Source of the DNA: Ilyomonas sp965219515
Lineage (GTDB): Bacteria > Bacteroidota > Bacteroidia > Chitinophagales > Chitinophagaceae
Direction of reading: 5' to 3'
Length of the DNA stretch: 64,000 nucleotides
Assembly: GCA_965219515.1 (NCBI GenBank)
Contig: OZ244776.1
Coordinates: forward strand, 682,001 to 746,000
Shown here: piece after piece, positions 36,175 through 45,102 of the stretch
Position numbering within the stretch: position 1 is the first letter of the stretch
How the letters are laid out: every line of letters begins with the position of its first letter
Made by a program: the position numbers and the translations under genes
The notes under the pieces: generated by a model
Seen by the model: the letters and a program-made list of their open reading frames with translations, nothing else
Database searches by the model: none
Told to the model about the DNA's origin: nothing

Positions 36175-36797
36175 ATGGGAGAATTTTGGGAATCCAGCTT
36201 TATTGAAAAGCAAGAAATGTGGGGCTTTCAGCCATCCAATTCTGCTGTATTGGCAAAGGATTTTTTTGTTGAAAAATCAGTAAAAAATATTCTAATTCCC
36301 GAAATCGGTTATGGCAGAAATGCACAGATTTTTATAAATAATGGCATGGCTGTAACAGGGATTGAGATATCAAAAACCGCAATTGAAATGGCAGGAAAAC
36401 ATTACGGTAAAGCTATGACTATACATCATGGTTCTGTAACATATATGCCGTTTGATGATTGCCGGTATGATGGAATATTTTGCTATGCTTTAATTCATTT
36501 GTTAGATAGTAATGAAAGAAAGAAATTAATTCGTGACTGTTACAACCAACTGTCTGAAACGGTTACATGATTTTTGCAGCGATATCGAAAGAAGCCCGTA
36601 CTTATGGCAAAGGAAAACTTATAAGTAAAGACCGATATGAAATATTTGATGGAGTTAAGATGTTTTTCTACGATAAAGAATCCATTCATGCCGAGTTTGG
36701 TAAAGCCGGATTGTTTAAAATTGTAGAAATCAACGAAAACTATCCATTTTTTTTGATCAAATGCAGCAAATGCGAAAAGCAAAAACTTATAGCATAA
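36175..36797 (+). pseudogene. Class I SAM-dependent methyltransferase, frameshifted
   Basis: From MGEFWESSFIEKQEMWGFQP the frame encodes a typical small methyltransferase: the SAM motif NILIPEIGYGRNAQIF (about 35-50), then VTGIEISKTAIEMAGKHYGK and DGIFCYALIHLL. It then runs into a stop at 36568-36570. The continuation (MIFAAISKEARTYGKGK ... KCSKCEKQKLIA) is in another frame. Restoring one A in the GAAAC at 36556-36560 gives S-E-N-G-Y-M-I-F-A-A, a clean join. This is one gene of about 207 codons with a one-base deletion, either a true mutation or a sequencing error in an A-run. Confidence 0.82.
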
Positions 36798-36819
36798 AAA
36801 CCAATCAAGATTCTACACG

Positions 36820-36936
36820 ATGGCTCAAGCAATCAAAATATACAACAACGAATTATTCCGAATGAATTATGTATATGCTGATTCTGACATAGACAATTTA
36901 CTTAAAAAAGATTCCCCGCTTGGCGTAGTCTCCTGA
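36820..36936 (+). pseudogene. Short ORF ended by a REP element
   Basis: A 38-codon ORF begins MAQAIKIYNNELFRMNYVYA and its last seven codons and stop are supplied by the REP hairpin at 36914. The start lies 22 nt after the methyltransferase stop. It looks like the first part of a gene cut off when the REP inserted. The original function cannot be told. Confidence 0.35.
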
Positions 36937-36951
36937 CTACGTCGAGCGGGG
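36914..36951. repeat. REP element, copy 3 (single long hairpin)
   Basis: CGTAGTC-TCCT-GACTACG (36924-36941) is extended outward by CCCCGCT/AGCGGGG to a 17-bp stem with two mismatches. It is followed by GAGACGGTGCTGGAA, which also follows the right REP at 45714. Confidence 0.85.
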
Positions 36952-37696
36952 GCATTTGTGAGAGACGGTGCTGGAACCGGAAAAGAATATTTCGTTCAGA
37001 ACCTGCATGATGTTTGAACAGCAGTAGAGAAAAAAAGCGTATGAAAGAGATGACCCGTGATGTTGTAGGAAGAATCTTCCTGTTTGCCGGAATAACGGCA
37101 GCTATGTATTTTGTTCATTTGTTGTCGTGGAAAAAAGAACATGGTCAGGAGCCCTGGTGATAAAAACAACTGAGTAAAAGTTTCTTCCTCGGCTTCAGTA
37201 TCGTCTCCTGAAAAAGACGATGCGGTATAATGGAAAGGTTTCCGCACCTCAGCGAGGTTTGCAACTTCGCTGGCTTTCTGTTTTAAGTTTGCAACTGCTG
37301 TATTATGATATCGCAGACTTCAGAATAGATGCGGCGAAGTTGCAAACATTCGCCGAGCTTCTGTGTAACACTTCGCCGAGTTGGTAAGATTGATTTTATA
37401 CAAATCATATTTGCAAATCAGGAGATTTGCCTACGATGCAACGTAGTCATGAGACTACGCCGAGCGGGAGTCAAAAATAAATTGTTAGCAAGAGTAATAG
37501 CCGTTGTGAATAAACAAGAATTATATGTGAAAAAAGCAGCCTAAAATGGATTTGGTTTTGTCATAGAAATCAAAGGCGGAATTATTTATCTTGTCTGCAC
37601 GAATTCCATTTATAATGAATGCAGACAAATCATTGTCAACAGTTGCAGAACTCAGGATAAACGCAGAAAGGTTTGCAACTTCACTGAATTTGTCTT
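36952..37696. other. Repeat-rich intergenic region
   Basis: No intact gene is visible in 745 bp. It holds a GCATCGTC-type hairpin (37198-37222), several copies or half-copies of TTTGCAACTTCGC in both directions (for example 37257-37269 and, inverted, 37344-37356), and a REP copy. At 37620-37640 is a piece with 18 of 19 bases identical to the RAYT gene (CAAATCATTGTCAACAGTT). The stretch is a sink for repeats. Confidence 0.6.
37413..37468 (-). repeat. REP element, copy 4 (two hairpins, reverse)
   Basis: GCAAATC-AGGA-GATTTGC (37413-37430) is followed by CGTAGTC-ATGA-GACTACG (37442-37459) and CCGAGCGGG. This is the element in reverse orientation, with complementary loop variants. Confidence 0.88.
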
Positions 37697-38605
37697 TCAC
37701 GTCTCAAATTCTAAGATGGCAGCGCAGATTTCGTCAGGTGCATTTTCCTGAATAAAGTGCTTTGCTTCAGGTAAAAGGCAAACACGATGTCTGGGAAAAA
37801 AATTTGTAAAACGGATTCGGTCCGGCTCTCTGAAAGCACCGTCAGCTTCGCCCCAGATAATAAGAGCCGGTTTTTCTTTTAGCTTCGATAGTCCGGCTTC
37901 CACTTCTGTCAAATATTCTTTACTGTTTACAATTTCCTTTGGGAATATCCACGTTGGTAACCGTGAATCCGGTGTGGGAAACGGACCCATATAGGCCGCC
38001 AGTTCCTCGGCTGTGAGTTTTCGGTTGGTTCCTGCAGGGATAAGCCATTTGGCGAGGGTATTATAACGCCTGATCAGGAAACGCGCAAGCCGGCTGCCAA
38101 AAATTTTGGAAAAAAGAGTCATGCCTTTCGACCGGTCTGCCGGCCAAGCAAACGTATTGCCGATGATAAGCGAATGTATAAGTTCCGGTCGCCGCCCGGC
38201 AAAGCCAAGACCAATTGGGCCACCCCAATCCTGCACCATGATGCGCAGGTCAGTAAGACCAAGCCTTTCAACAAGCTTTTCAACAATATCAGAGTGTTCA
38301 CGCGGGGTAAAATGATAATCGGCTTTCGGAATACTTAATCCAAAGCCGGGATAATCTAAAGCAATGCAACGGAAATGAGATGCCAGTTTCAAGACGATGT
38401 GCCGGTATAGAAACGACCATGTCGGGTTGCCGTGCAGTAGCAGCAATACCGGTCCTTTTCCTTCGTCAATATAATGTATGATGTTACCATTAATTTCCAG
38501 CTTTTGGCTTGTAAAAGGAAAAAGTTTTTGATCGAGCCAATCCGGATAAAGATTCTTGCCTTGCATAAAAAGATTTTCTTGATGTTCAAAACAAAAGTCA
38601 ACCAC
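37697..38605 (-). CDS. Alpha/beta hydrolase, haloalkane dehalogenase-like
   Basis: The 302-residue alpha/beta-hydrolase has the haloalkane dehalogenase signature. LLLHGNPTWSFLYRH provides the oxyanion and halide Asn region, and the nucleophile is Asp in IMVQDWGGPIGLGFA. An Asp in IIWGEADGAFREPDRI may be the acid, and the histidine is in LLPEAKHFIQENAPDEI. Dehalogenases use an Asp nucleophile flanked by Trp in just this D-W-G-G context, whereas esterases usually have Ser. Start may be the ATG at 38605 or at 38566 (MQGKNLYPDWL). The natural substrate is unknown. It is 127 bp before the next minus-strand gene. Confidence 0.82.
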   Translation of the reverse strand: MVDFCFEHQENLFMQGKNLYPDWLDQKLFPFTSQKLEINGNIIHYIDEGKGPVLLLLHGNPTWSFLYRHIVLKLASHFRCIALDYPGFGLSIPKADYHFTPREHSDIVEKLVERLGLTDLRIMVQDWGGPIGLGFAGRRPELIHSLIIGNTFAWPADRSKGMTLFSKIFGSRLARFLIRRYNTLAKWLIPAGTNRKLTAEELAAYMGPFPTPDSRLPTWIFPKEIVNSKEYLTEVEAGLSKLKEKPALIIWGEADGAFREPDRIRFTNFFPRHRVCLLPEAKHFIQENAPDEICAAILEFET

Positions 38606-38732
38606 ATAAGATGAACGTTGTGAATATAATCTCAGTAATATGCATTCATTGCTTGTGAAAAATTACAATGAGTTAAAGTGAAAGAAGATACCGGAAGCGA
38701 AAAGAAACATAGGATGCTATATCAGATTGTAT

Positions 38733-39653
38733 TTATTCTACCTCCATTACTATTTTTCCATTAACACCACCAGCCGAAACCAAATCCTGCGCTTGCGCCG
38801 CATCTTCCAGTTTCATCACTTTAGAGATAATGGCTTTTATTTTGCCTTGCTCTAATAACTGAATTCCAAATTTCAGTTTTTCGTACGATGAATTTGCAAG
38901 TATAAACTGCGCTGTTACGTTATATTGCTCTGCCAAATCAGTCGGTGGCGGCATGAAGGTACTTAATATCTTTCCGCCTTCTTTTACAACTTTAAAAGAC
39001 TTTGTTAGTGTGTCTCCACCTACCAGATCAGCTACCAAATCAGCATCTTTTACAAGCGTGGTAAAATCTTGTGTTTTATAATCTATCGCTTCATCGGCTC
39101 CCAAATCTTTAATGATGTTAATACCTTCTCCCGATGCGGTTCCAATTATATAAGCACCCAGTGCTTTTGCCATTTGTACCATAATACTTCCAACGGCGCC
39201 CGAGGCACCTTGTATCAACACTTTTTGCCCTGCCTGCACTTGCCCGGCTTCAACCAAAACAGCGTAGGCGGTAGCCATGGGAATGGCAAGAGAAGCAGCT
39301 TCGTTGAATGAAATCATAGCTGGTTTTAATGCCACCCTGTCTTCACCCACTGCTATATACTCGGCGTAAGAACCTGCGGATGAGGTGGCAAAAACTTCAT
39401 CGCCTGTTTTAATACGGGTTACTTTATTGCCTGTTGCTTCTACAACACCGGAGGCATCTATACCAGGGATAAAAGGCAATTGAACAGGCATCGTTTTTTG
39501 CATGTTCCCCGAACGTATTTTCATATCTAAGGGATTAACCGTTGTAGCCTTTACCCTTATTAAAACTTCATTTTCTTTGATACCGGGTTTGTCAACTTGT
39601 TTCAGTTCTAACACATCTGATTCGCTAAATGCTTTGTATTGCATTGCTTTCAT
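38733..39653 (-). CDS. NADP-dependent quinone/alcohol oxidoreductase (MDR family)
   Basis: The 306-residue zinc-independent medium-chain dehydrogenase/reductase has a GroES-like N-terminal domain (VRIKATTVNPLDMKIRSGNM in approximate form, then LPFIPGIDASGVVEATG) and a Rossmann domain with GASGAVGSIMVQMAKALGAY (about 150-169). It ends with a GGVNGKIVMEVE tail typical of YhdH/quinone-reductase relatives. It probably reduces quinones or enones with NADPH and may help against electrophile stress. No regulator adjoins it. Confidence 0.9.
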   Translation of the reverse strand: MKAMQYKAFSESDVLELKQVDKPGIKENEVLIRVKATTVNPLDMKIRSGNMQKTMPVQLPFIPGIDASGVVEATGNKVTRIKTGDEVFATSSAGSYAEYIAVGEDRVALKPAMISFNEAASLAIPMATAYAVLVEAGQVQAGQKVLIQGASGAVGSIMVQMAKALGAYIIGTASGEGINIIKDLGADEAIDYKTQDFTTLVKDADLVADLVGGDTLTKSFKVVKEGGKILSTFMPPPTDLAEQYNVTAQFILANSSYEKLKFGIQLLEQGKIKAIISKVMKLEDAAQAQDLVSAGGVNGKIVMEVE

Positions 39654-40006
39654 GGTTGTCGTTTATTATTTTTAGAAATGTTTTTATGTTCTTATTAATA
39701 GTAATGAGATATTTTCCATCGGATATTTTCTTTACATAACAAAAACGGCTCCATTTATCTGCCAGAATGGTTTCGCTGCCGGCACGTATAAATATTCCAA
39801 CTTTTTTGGGCTCAGACATCACCTCCTGGAAAAAAACGATGCGGCGCATCAAAATATTTAGCCAGCTAAATCCATTGTCTTTTTGACAAATTCAACCTTG
39901 ATTTTCTTTAATATTTTCTGACAGATTTCAATTATTTTTTAATTCGTTTATCTGCGTTATAAGGCGGGCTTCCTTGTTCTTTGCATAACAAAATCAAAAA
40001 TTTTTT
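39654..40006. other. Intergenic region with worn hairpin repeat
   Basis: No gene is supported. A 75-codon minus-strand frame (39852-39625) overlaps the oxidoreductase start and begins inside a degraded GCATCGTC-type hairpin (39815-39842), so I read it as chance. The right end must hold the promoter of the T9SS gene, but no clean TAnnTTTG is seen. Confidence 0.5.
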
Positions 40007-41932
40007 ATGAAGTTTCTTTTTACTTTTTCCTGTATCTGTCTGGCAATGGCAGGCATTTCGCAAAACACTTTTGTTACGCATATTCAGTCAGGCGAAACCC
40101 AAAGCTCGTTTAGCAAATGCATACAATTGAATGACAGCAATTATGTAGCAGTTGGCAGTAATGTTGTTAATAACAAAAATGGAATGTTGCTTACCAAAAT
40201 GGATGCCGCAGGCCATGTACTTGCTTCTAAAACAATATCCGTTTCAAATGCAACCAATTATGCCATTCAATCTTTGGTTAAAACAACAGATGGTGGCTTT
40301 GCCATAGCAGGATATGGAAGTCAAAAAACGTTTATAGTAAAATATAAGGCCGATCTTTCAAAGCAATGGGAAAAGCAATACGGCGGCTCAGGCACAAACA
40401 ATAGCTTGTCAATTATTGGGTTTTATCAAACCAAAGACAGCAGCTACCTGATGACAGGTTTCTATTTTAACTACACAGACAAAAAAAACTCTCCTTGTCT
40501 GTTAAAAATTTCAAAGTCAGGAGAAGTGATTTATACAAAAACATATTTGTCTAAATCTTTTTCCTCGCCTGAACCATGGTTTTTTATAGGTGGTATAACA
40601 GAAACAAGCGATGGTAATTATGCAATGCTTGCCTCTCAATCTGGTGTCGGCATCGGTACAAAATATACAGACAGCACCATTGTTTGCAAAATAACACCCG
40701 ATGGTAAACCAATCTGGTCAAAGCTTATAGGCGGCCTGGAGTTTGGAACTACCTGTGGCGCCATTGCTTCTACGAGTAAGAACGATATTGTTGTAACAGG
40801 AAGTTCACCTGTTTATTTTAATATTCAGGGAAAATCTTATCCCAGTGCTAAAATATTAATGGCAAGTTTTAGTGAAGACGGAGAAAGTAACTGGATTAAA
40901 ACAGTCGGTCCTGCTTCCTTCTATTACACCAAAGGTTTATCGGTAATACAAGACAAAGGTGGAAATTATGTTTTTGGCGGGCAAGCCGCCACTTTCGATG
41001 CTACTACAGTAAGCACTACTTATTTTAACTATTATATAAGTCTTTCACCGGATGGCGTGCCGGTGTGGACAAGAAAAACAGGAAGTAATACAGACATTTT
41101 AAACGAAAATCTTACTGCCCTCACTGCCACCAATGACGGCGGTTATGCAACCTGCGGTTATGACCGCGTTACCATTGGAATATTTAATTTGGGAATCGCG
41201 TCTATTCATAAATATGGCAAAGCTTTTCAGAGTTGTACTGAGGTAGCAGACAGCATTGGAGAAATAATAAAAGAAGGCAATTCGCAAACTATTACCATTG
41301 GTGTGGATTCTATGATAATTACGGCTGAGGATTTTACGACAACATGGAGCGATTACGGTGATTTTTTTTATCCGTGCAACAGCGTTTTACCCGTTAAGCT
41401 TCTTTCTTTTATGGCTGGTAATGCCGGCAACGCGGTAAACATAAGCTGGTCAACCGTTAACGAACAAAATGCCGGCAATTTTACGGTGGAAAGAAGTGCC
41501 AACGGAGTTTCTTTTACAGCATTGCAAACGATATCTGCCAAAGGCAATGATGATACAAAGCAGGATTACCTTATAAAAGATGGCAATCCGCTGGCAGGAA
41601 CTTCGTATTACCGGCTGAAGCAAACTGATAAAAACGGCGCGGTTGTTTATTCTTCCATTGCTACGGTTATCCGTTCCGGCGGCGCGGGTGCCATAGTAAG
41701 TCCGAATCCGGTACAAAACACAATTCATTTAGTTTTGCAAAGCGAACAGGCAGATAAAGTTTCGTTGCAAATTACTGATGTTACAGGCAAAATTGTTATG
41801 ATACAAAGCCACACTCTTGTTGCAGGAACAAATAAAATTGATGTACCGGCAGCGAATCTGGGTAAAGGAATTTACTTTGTAAAAATCGTTCAAAATCATG
41901 CAGTGCAAACCTTGCGTGTGATGAAACAATAA
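40007..41932 (+). CDS. Secreted T9SS type A sorting-domain protein
   Basis: The 641-residue exported protein has a signal peptide (MKFLFTFSCICLAMAGISQ). About ten loosely repeated beta-blades follow (TTDGGFAIAGYGS, ASTSKNDIVVTGS, TNDGGYATCGYDR), resembling a beta-propeller. The C-terminal third starts with LPVKLLSFMAG and ends with the type A sorting domain (about 565-641: VSPNPVQNTIHLVLQS ... GIYFVKIVQNHAVQTLRVMKQ in parts), which sends cargo through the type IX secretion system to the surface or medium. The function of the propeller is unknown. It is monocistronic, with a terminator. Confidence 0.9.
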   Translation: MKFLFTFSCICLAMAGISQNTFVTHIQSGETQSSFSKCIQLNDSNYVAVGSNVVNNKNGMLLTKMDAAGHVLASKTISVSNATNYAIQSLVKTTDGGFAIAGYGSQKTFIVKYKADLSKQWEKQYGGSGTNNSLSIIGFYQTKDSSYLMTGFYFNYTDKKNSPCLLKISKSGEVIYTKTYLSKSFSSPEPWFFIGGITETSDGNYAMLASQSGVGIGTKYTDSTIVCKITPDGKPIWSKLIGGLEFGTTCGAIASTSKNDIVVTGSSPVYFNIQGKSYPSAKILMASFSEDGESNWIKTVGPASFYYTKGLSVIQDKGGNYVFGGQAATFDATTVSTTYFNYYISLSPDGVPVWTRKTGSNTDILNENLTALTATNDGGYATCGYDRVTIGIFNLGIASIHKYGKAFQSCTEVADSIGEIIKEGNSQTITIGVDSMIITAEDFTTTWSDYGDFFYPCNSVLPVKLLSFMAGNAGNAVNISWSTVNEQNAGNFTVERSANGVSFTALQTISAKGNDDTKQDYLIKDGNPLAGTSYYRLKQTDKNGAVVYSSIATVIRSGGAGAIVSPNPVQNTIHLVLQSEQADKVSLQITDVTGKIVMIQSHTLVAGTNKIDVPAANLGKGIYFVKIVQNHAVQTLRVMKQ

Positions 41933-41972
41933 ACGATTCGATTACTGATTTAATGAACGAACAAATTGATAA

Positions 41973-42009
41973 AAAATGGTGGATGCCGGGCATTCACCAT
42001 TTTTTTTTA
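41973..42009 (+). terminator. Terminator after the T9SS gene
   Basis: AATGGTG-G-ATGC pairs with GCAT-T-CACCATT around CGG (41975-42001), followed by a run of T. It lies 42 nt after the stop codon. Confidence 0.8.
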
Positions 42010-42147
42010 TAAAAGATAAGGTTGTGCTTAGTTAACCGGCAGTAACAAAAGAGAACACATCTGCCTGTTTTATAATTGTGCTTATTAACTTATAACTACT
42101 ATTTTATCTGTTTAAACTCTTCGTCATTAATCGGATACACAACTTTG

Positions 42148-42771
42148 TCAGCCATTTGCAATCGTTACTGCCTGATGCAGATACTGATTATCGGAAAGCC
42201 GGGCAATGATAAAAGTGGCAAGATCGGCGCGTGTGATTTTGTGCGCTTTCTCACCCGTTCCGGCATCAAAAACCCGAACATTTCCGGTTGCCGCATCGTC
42301 GCTAAGAATTGCCGGACGAAGAATTATCCAATCCAGATCGCTCGCTTTAACAGCAGATTCCATTGCAGCTTTGTCTTTATCCGCACCCCGAAGAAAAGTT
42401 GCCAGCAACAGGCGTTCATAAAACGAGGTGTTTTCTTTGCTTTCGCCTTCGCCGATCATCGAAATAACGATGAGGCGGCGCACACCTTTCTGTTTCATTG
42501 CAGCAATGATTACGCTGGCAGCACTTGATTCGAGCGTGGTTGTTTTATAAGGCGTTTTGCCACCAATCGTGTCTATTACGGCATCCTGACCGGCAACCGC
42601 TGTTTCAATAGCGGTACTGTCTGTTGCATCGCCTTCAATAACGCGAACATTAGCAACATCAAATTCGTTTGCCTGATGAACGAAAGCTGTAATTTCATGA
42701 CCAGCCGTCAAAGCCTGCTCTACAATCGCTCTGCCGGTTTTACCGGCGGCTCCGATAATTAATAGTTTCAT
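42148..42771 (-). CDS. NAD(P)-binding SDR-like protein (NmrA/atypical SDR)
   Basis: This 207-residue Rossmann protein has LLIIGAAGKTGRAIVEQALT at the N-terminus, VIEGDATDSTAIETAVAGQD (base-specificity region) and VIDTIGGKTPYK. WIILRPAILSDDA and ITRADLATFIIARL are typical of the atypical SDR_a5 group. It is too short for a full epimerase. It may be a redox sensor or a small reductase. It stands alone, about 260 bp before the convergent end of the FAD-oxidoreductase gene. Confidence 0.85.
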   Translation of the reverse strand: MKLLIIGAAGKTGRAIVEQALTAGHEITAFVHQANEFDVANVRVIEGDATDSTAIETAVAGQDAVIDTIGGKTPYKTTTLESSAASVIIAAMKQKGVRRLIVISMIGEGESKENTSFYERLLLATFLRGADKDKAAMESAVKASDLDWIILRPAILSDDAATGNVRVFDAGTGEKAHKITRADLATFIIARLSDNQYLHQAVTIANG

Positions 42772-43028
42772 ATTTTACTGATTTTTATTTTTATGATGTT
42801 TGTTTTAACGTCTGCCATTCCGAGGGAATATTGACAGGAAAGGAGAAAAATTGATCGGATTGTACTTGTCTTCCATCCTCTTTGCAGACAATTGCGTTTT
42901 GCCTTGTCTAATCAATTATAAATGCAATCTTGTAGTTACATTGCCAATAATACCATGCCATTTGTTCGTTTCAGTTTGCCCGGCATCTACGACGCAGAAG
43001 AGACAAGCAAAGAGTAACGATTTTATTT

Positions 43029-44441
43029 TTACTGATCCTTCGACTTTTCTGCCGGTATGTTCATGTATGACATTAAACGTTCTTTGGGATCAAACTGCTG
43101 TCTGAGCTTTTGCAAAGCTTTCCAATTGGTATCCGTAAAAGCGGCTTTCACCCTGTTTATGTCATCGCCATATCCAAGGAAGCTAAGAAAAGTATGTCCC
43201 GATGCATATTTTTTGAAACCGGTTAAGAAATCCGTTACATCCGTAACCGCTTTTTTGAAGTCTTTTTCTTCGGTAACAGGTGTTCTGATTTCAAGGCTAA
43301 ATTGTGTTTCGCGGTGGCTGAAGACGGAAGAATGCGCCGGTTGCGATAACGCCCCATTACCCACATGCCGCAGCTCGAACAAGAGCGTTTGTGCAACCGG
43401 ATCGTTTACCAGTTTATCTGACCACAGGTTCAGAAAACCGGTTGAGAGTTCATCGAATAATTCCACATGCTGATATTCCTTTTGCGGACCGGGCGGAGCA
43501 CCGTTAAAATGGGAAAGTTTTTTGGGGCTCATTGCTGTTAGTTCTTCCTTCGCCGGCTTTTTATCTCTTATCGGCTGAAAGAGTCGAAGCCCTTCTTCTT
43601 CGCTTCCCAGATAGCATGCTTCTATGGTGAGTGTGTATTTGCCCATGAGCGAGATTGGAATACCGGGCGCATAAGGCAGTTTTCCGATATTGACAACGGT
43701 AGTCATTTCTTCCGGCAACCCGGCAGTCCAGCCGGCATAAAATGGTAGTATTGATGGCGCATCTTCGGCAGGAAAATAAAACTTACCCGTATAAACTTTT
43801 TCTACCGGAAACAGCCTGATTTCGATAGCGGTAATGATACCCAGCATGATGCCGCCGCCTCCCAAACCGCCAAACAGGTCGGGATGGGAGGCCTGCGTAA
43901 CATGCAGAATCTCACCTTGCATGGTAACCATATCTACCGACAACAGGCTATCCACAGCCAGTCCATACTTGCGAAGCAGCCAGCCGAAACCGCCGCTGAG
44001 AGTATAACCCACCACGCCTACACTTGGCGCAAAGCCAGACAGAGGTGCTAACCCTTGCCGCTGCGCCACACGCACAACATCCGACCACAAAGCACCGGCT
44101 TCTATCCGTGCCTTTTTTTCTTCGGCAATTATTATCACTTCATCCATTTCAGACGTGCGAATCAACATTTGACCATCGCAGGGGTAGATAACGCCGTGCC
44201 CGGTGGATTGAACAGCTATTCTCAGGTTATGTTCTTCTGCAAATTTCACTGCCTTTACAACATCGGTTGTATTCTCTGCTTCCACAATCAGGGCAGGGTA
44301 CTGATCAATGGTAAGATTCCAGGCAACGCGGGCTTTGTTGTATCCCCCTGTATATGGTAGCAGCACGCTTCCTTTTATTTCTTTCTTCAGGTGGCTAATA
44401 CTTTTTTCGCCGATGCCAGACGGCAAGGTAATTGTTTCCAT
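43029..44441 (-). CDS. FAD-linked oxidoreductase (PCMH/BBE type)
   Basis: The 470-residue protein has a PCMH-type FAD domain (about 35-210). The histidine of IAVQSTGHGVIYP is in the place of the covalent 8-alpha attachment site, and GYTLSGGFGWLLRKYGL follows. The second attachment Cys of bicovalent members is replaced in FAPSVGVVG, so at most one bond is expected. A berberine-bridge-like C-terminus is near the end (PKERLMSYMNIPAEK). These enzymes oxidise sugars, alcohols or alkaloids with O2. Start at the ATG at 44439-44441 (METITLPSG). It is divergent from an HxlR regulator and probably controlled by it. Confidence 0.9.
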   Translation of the reverse strand: METITLPSGIGEKSISHLKKEIKGSVLLPYTGGYNKARVAWNLTIDQYPALIVEAENTTDVVKAVKFAEEHNLRIAVQSTGHGVIYPCDGQMLIRTSEMDEVIIIAEEKKARIEAGALWSDVVRVAQRQGLAPLSGFAPSVGVVGYTLSGGFGWLLRKYGLAVDSLLSVDMVTMQGEILHVTQASHPDLFGGLGGGGIMLGIITAIEIRLFPVEKVYTGKFYFPAEDAPSILPFYAGWTAGLPEEMTTVVNIGKLPYAPGIPISLMGKYTLTIEACYLGSEEEGLRLFQPIRDKKPAKEELTAMSPKKLSHFNGAPPGPQKEYQHVELFDELSTGFLNLWSDKLVNDPVAQTLLFELRHVGNGALSQPAHSSVFSHRETQFSLEIRTPVTEEKDFKKAVTDVTDFLTGFKKYASGHTFLSFLGYGDDINRVKAAFTDTNWKALQKLRQQFDPKERLMSYMNIPAEKSKDQ

Positions 44442-44527
44442 AAGTAGATTTTTTACCAAACAAGGTACAAACCATTAGCCATTCGAGGGTTTTTGCAAAA
44501 GAAAGAAGTATACTTAGAGATACCAAC

Positions 44528-44893
44528 ATGAAAAAGAAAACCACAAAACTTCGCCATCGTGATGTATCGGATGCCGTTGATTTAGTCAGTGGCAAGTGGC
44601 GGGGCGCCATTTTGGCTTCGCTTTGCGAAGAAGGACCAAAACGCTTTTCGCAATTGAAGACAGCTTTGTCGCCCGTTACATCGAAAGTGCTGACCAAGGA
44701 ATTGCGCTATCTGGAGATGAACCTCATGGTGAAATCCGAGAAAAGTACGCAGGCGAGAAATTCTGTGTTGTATGCCGTAACGGAACATGGACTAAGCATA
44801 ACGCCGGTTATCCATACCATTCAGGAGTGGTCGCTGATGCATAGAAACCTGGTGCTTCACAAATGGAGAGAGGAATCTGATGACAAAAAATGA
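44528..44893 (+). CDS. HxlR-family transcriptional regulator
   Basis: This 121-residue winged-helix regulator shows the HxlR pattern: VDLVSGKWRGAILASLCEEG, then KRFSQLKTALSPVTSKVLTK, an RYLEMNLMVKSEK wing region, and LYAVTEHGLSITPVI. HxlR proteins answer to aldehydes, quinones or redox stress and usually control an adjacent divergent oxidoreductase gene, here the PCMH/BBE oxidoreductase 86 bp away. It is a likely local repressor or activator. Confidence 0.9.
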   Translation: MKKKTTKLRHRDVSDAVDLVSGKWRGAILASLCEEGPKRFSQLKTALSPVTSKVLTKELRYLEMNLMVKSEKSTQARNSVLYAVTEHGLSITPVIHTIQEWSLMHRNLVLHKWREESDDKK

Positions 44894-44920
44894 TATTGTG
44901 CAATGAATTAGAAAATTAAA

Positions 44921-44957
44921 TTTATAACAATCCGGTACGGGCAGGCATTACGGAATA
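44921..44957 (+). pseudogene. RAYT transposase remnant (3' end)
   Basis: The frame reads I-Y-N-N-P-V-R-A-G-I-T-E-stop, matching Y-I-H-N-N-P-V-R-T-G-M-V-E near the end of the RAYT gene at 45.5 kb. Nothing upstream is preserved, so it is a fragment of a different RAYT copy lying just before the intact REP. Confidence 0.6.
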
Positions 44958-45018
44958 GAAAAAACTTTTTTGCCTGGTCACAATTGATTAACCAGTTTCC
45001 AAATCATTGGTTATTATA

Positions 45019-45076
45019 CCCCCGCTCGGCGTAGTCTCCCGACTACGTCGCCTCGTCAGCAAATCTCCCGATTTGC
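45019..45076 (+). repeat. REP element, copy 5 (left flank of RAYT)
   Basis: CCCCCGCTCGG leads to CGTAGTC-TCCC-GACTACG (45030-45047), an 11-nt spacer and GCAAATC-TCCC-GATTTGC (45059-45076). Both stems are perfect and share the TCCC loop. It lies 26 nt before the RAYT ATG. Confidence 0.95.
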
Positions 45077-45102
45077 AATTTCATATGTTCTTATCTTCAA
45101 CC

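Noticed and set aside
39625..39852. 75-codon minus-strand frame before the MDR oxidoreductase
   Set aside because: Overlaps the oxidoreductase start by 29 nt and begins in a degraded hairpin repeat; no recognisable family.
44582..44788. Minus-strand frame opposite the HxlR gene
   Set aside because: Antisense to a clear regulator gene; no family resemblance.
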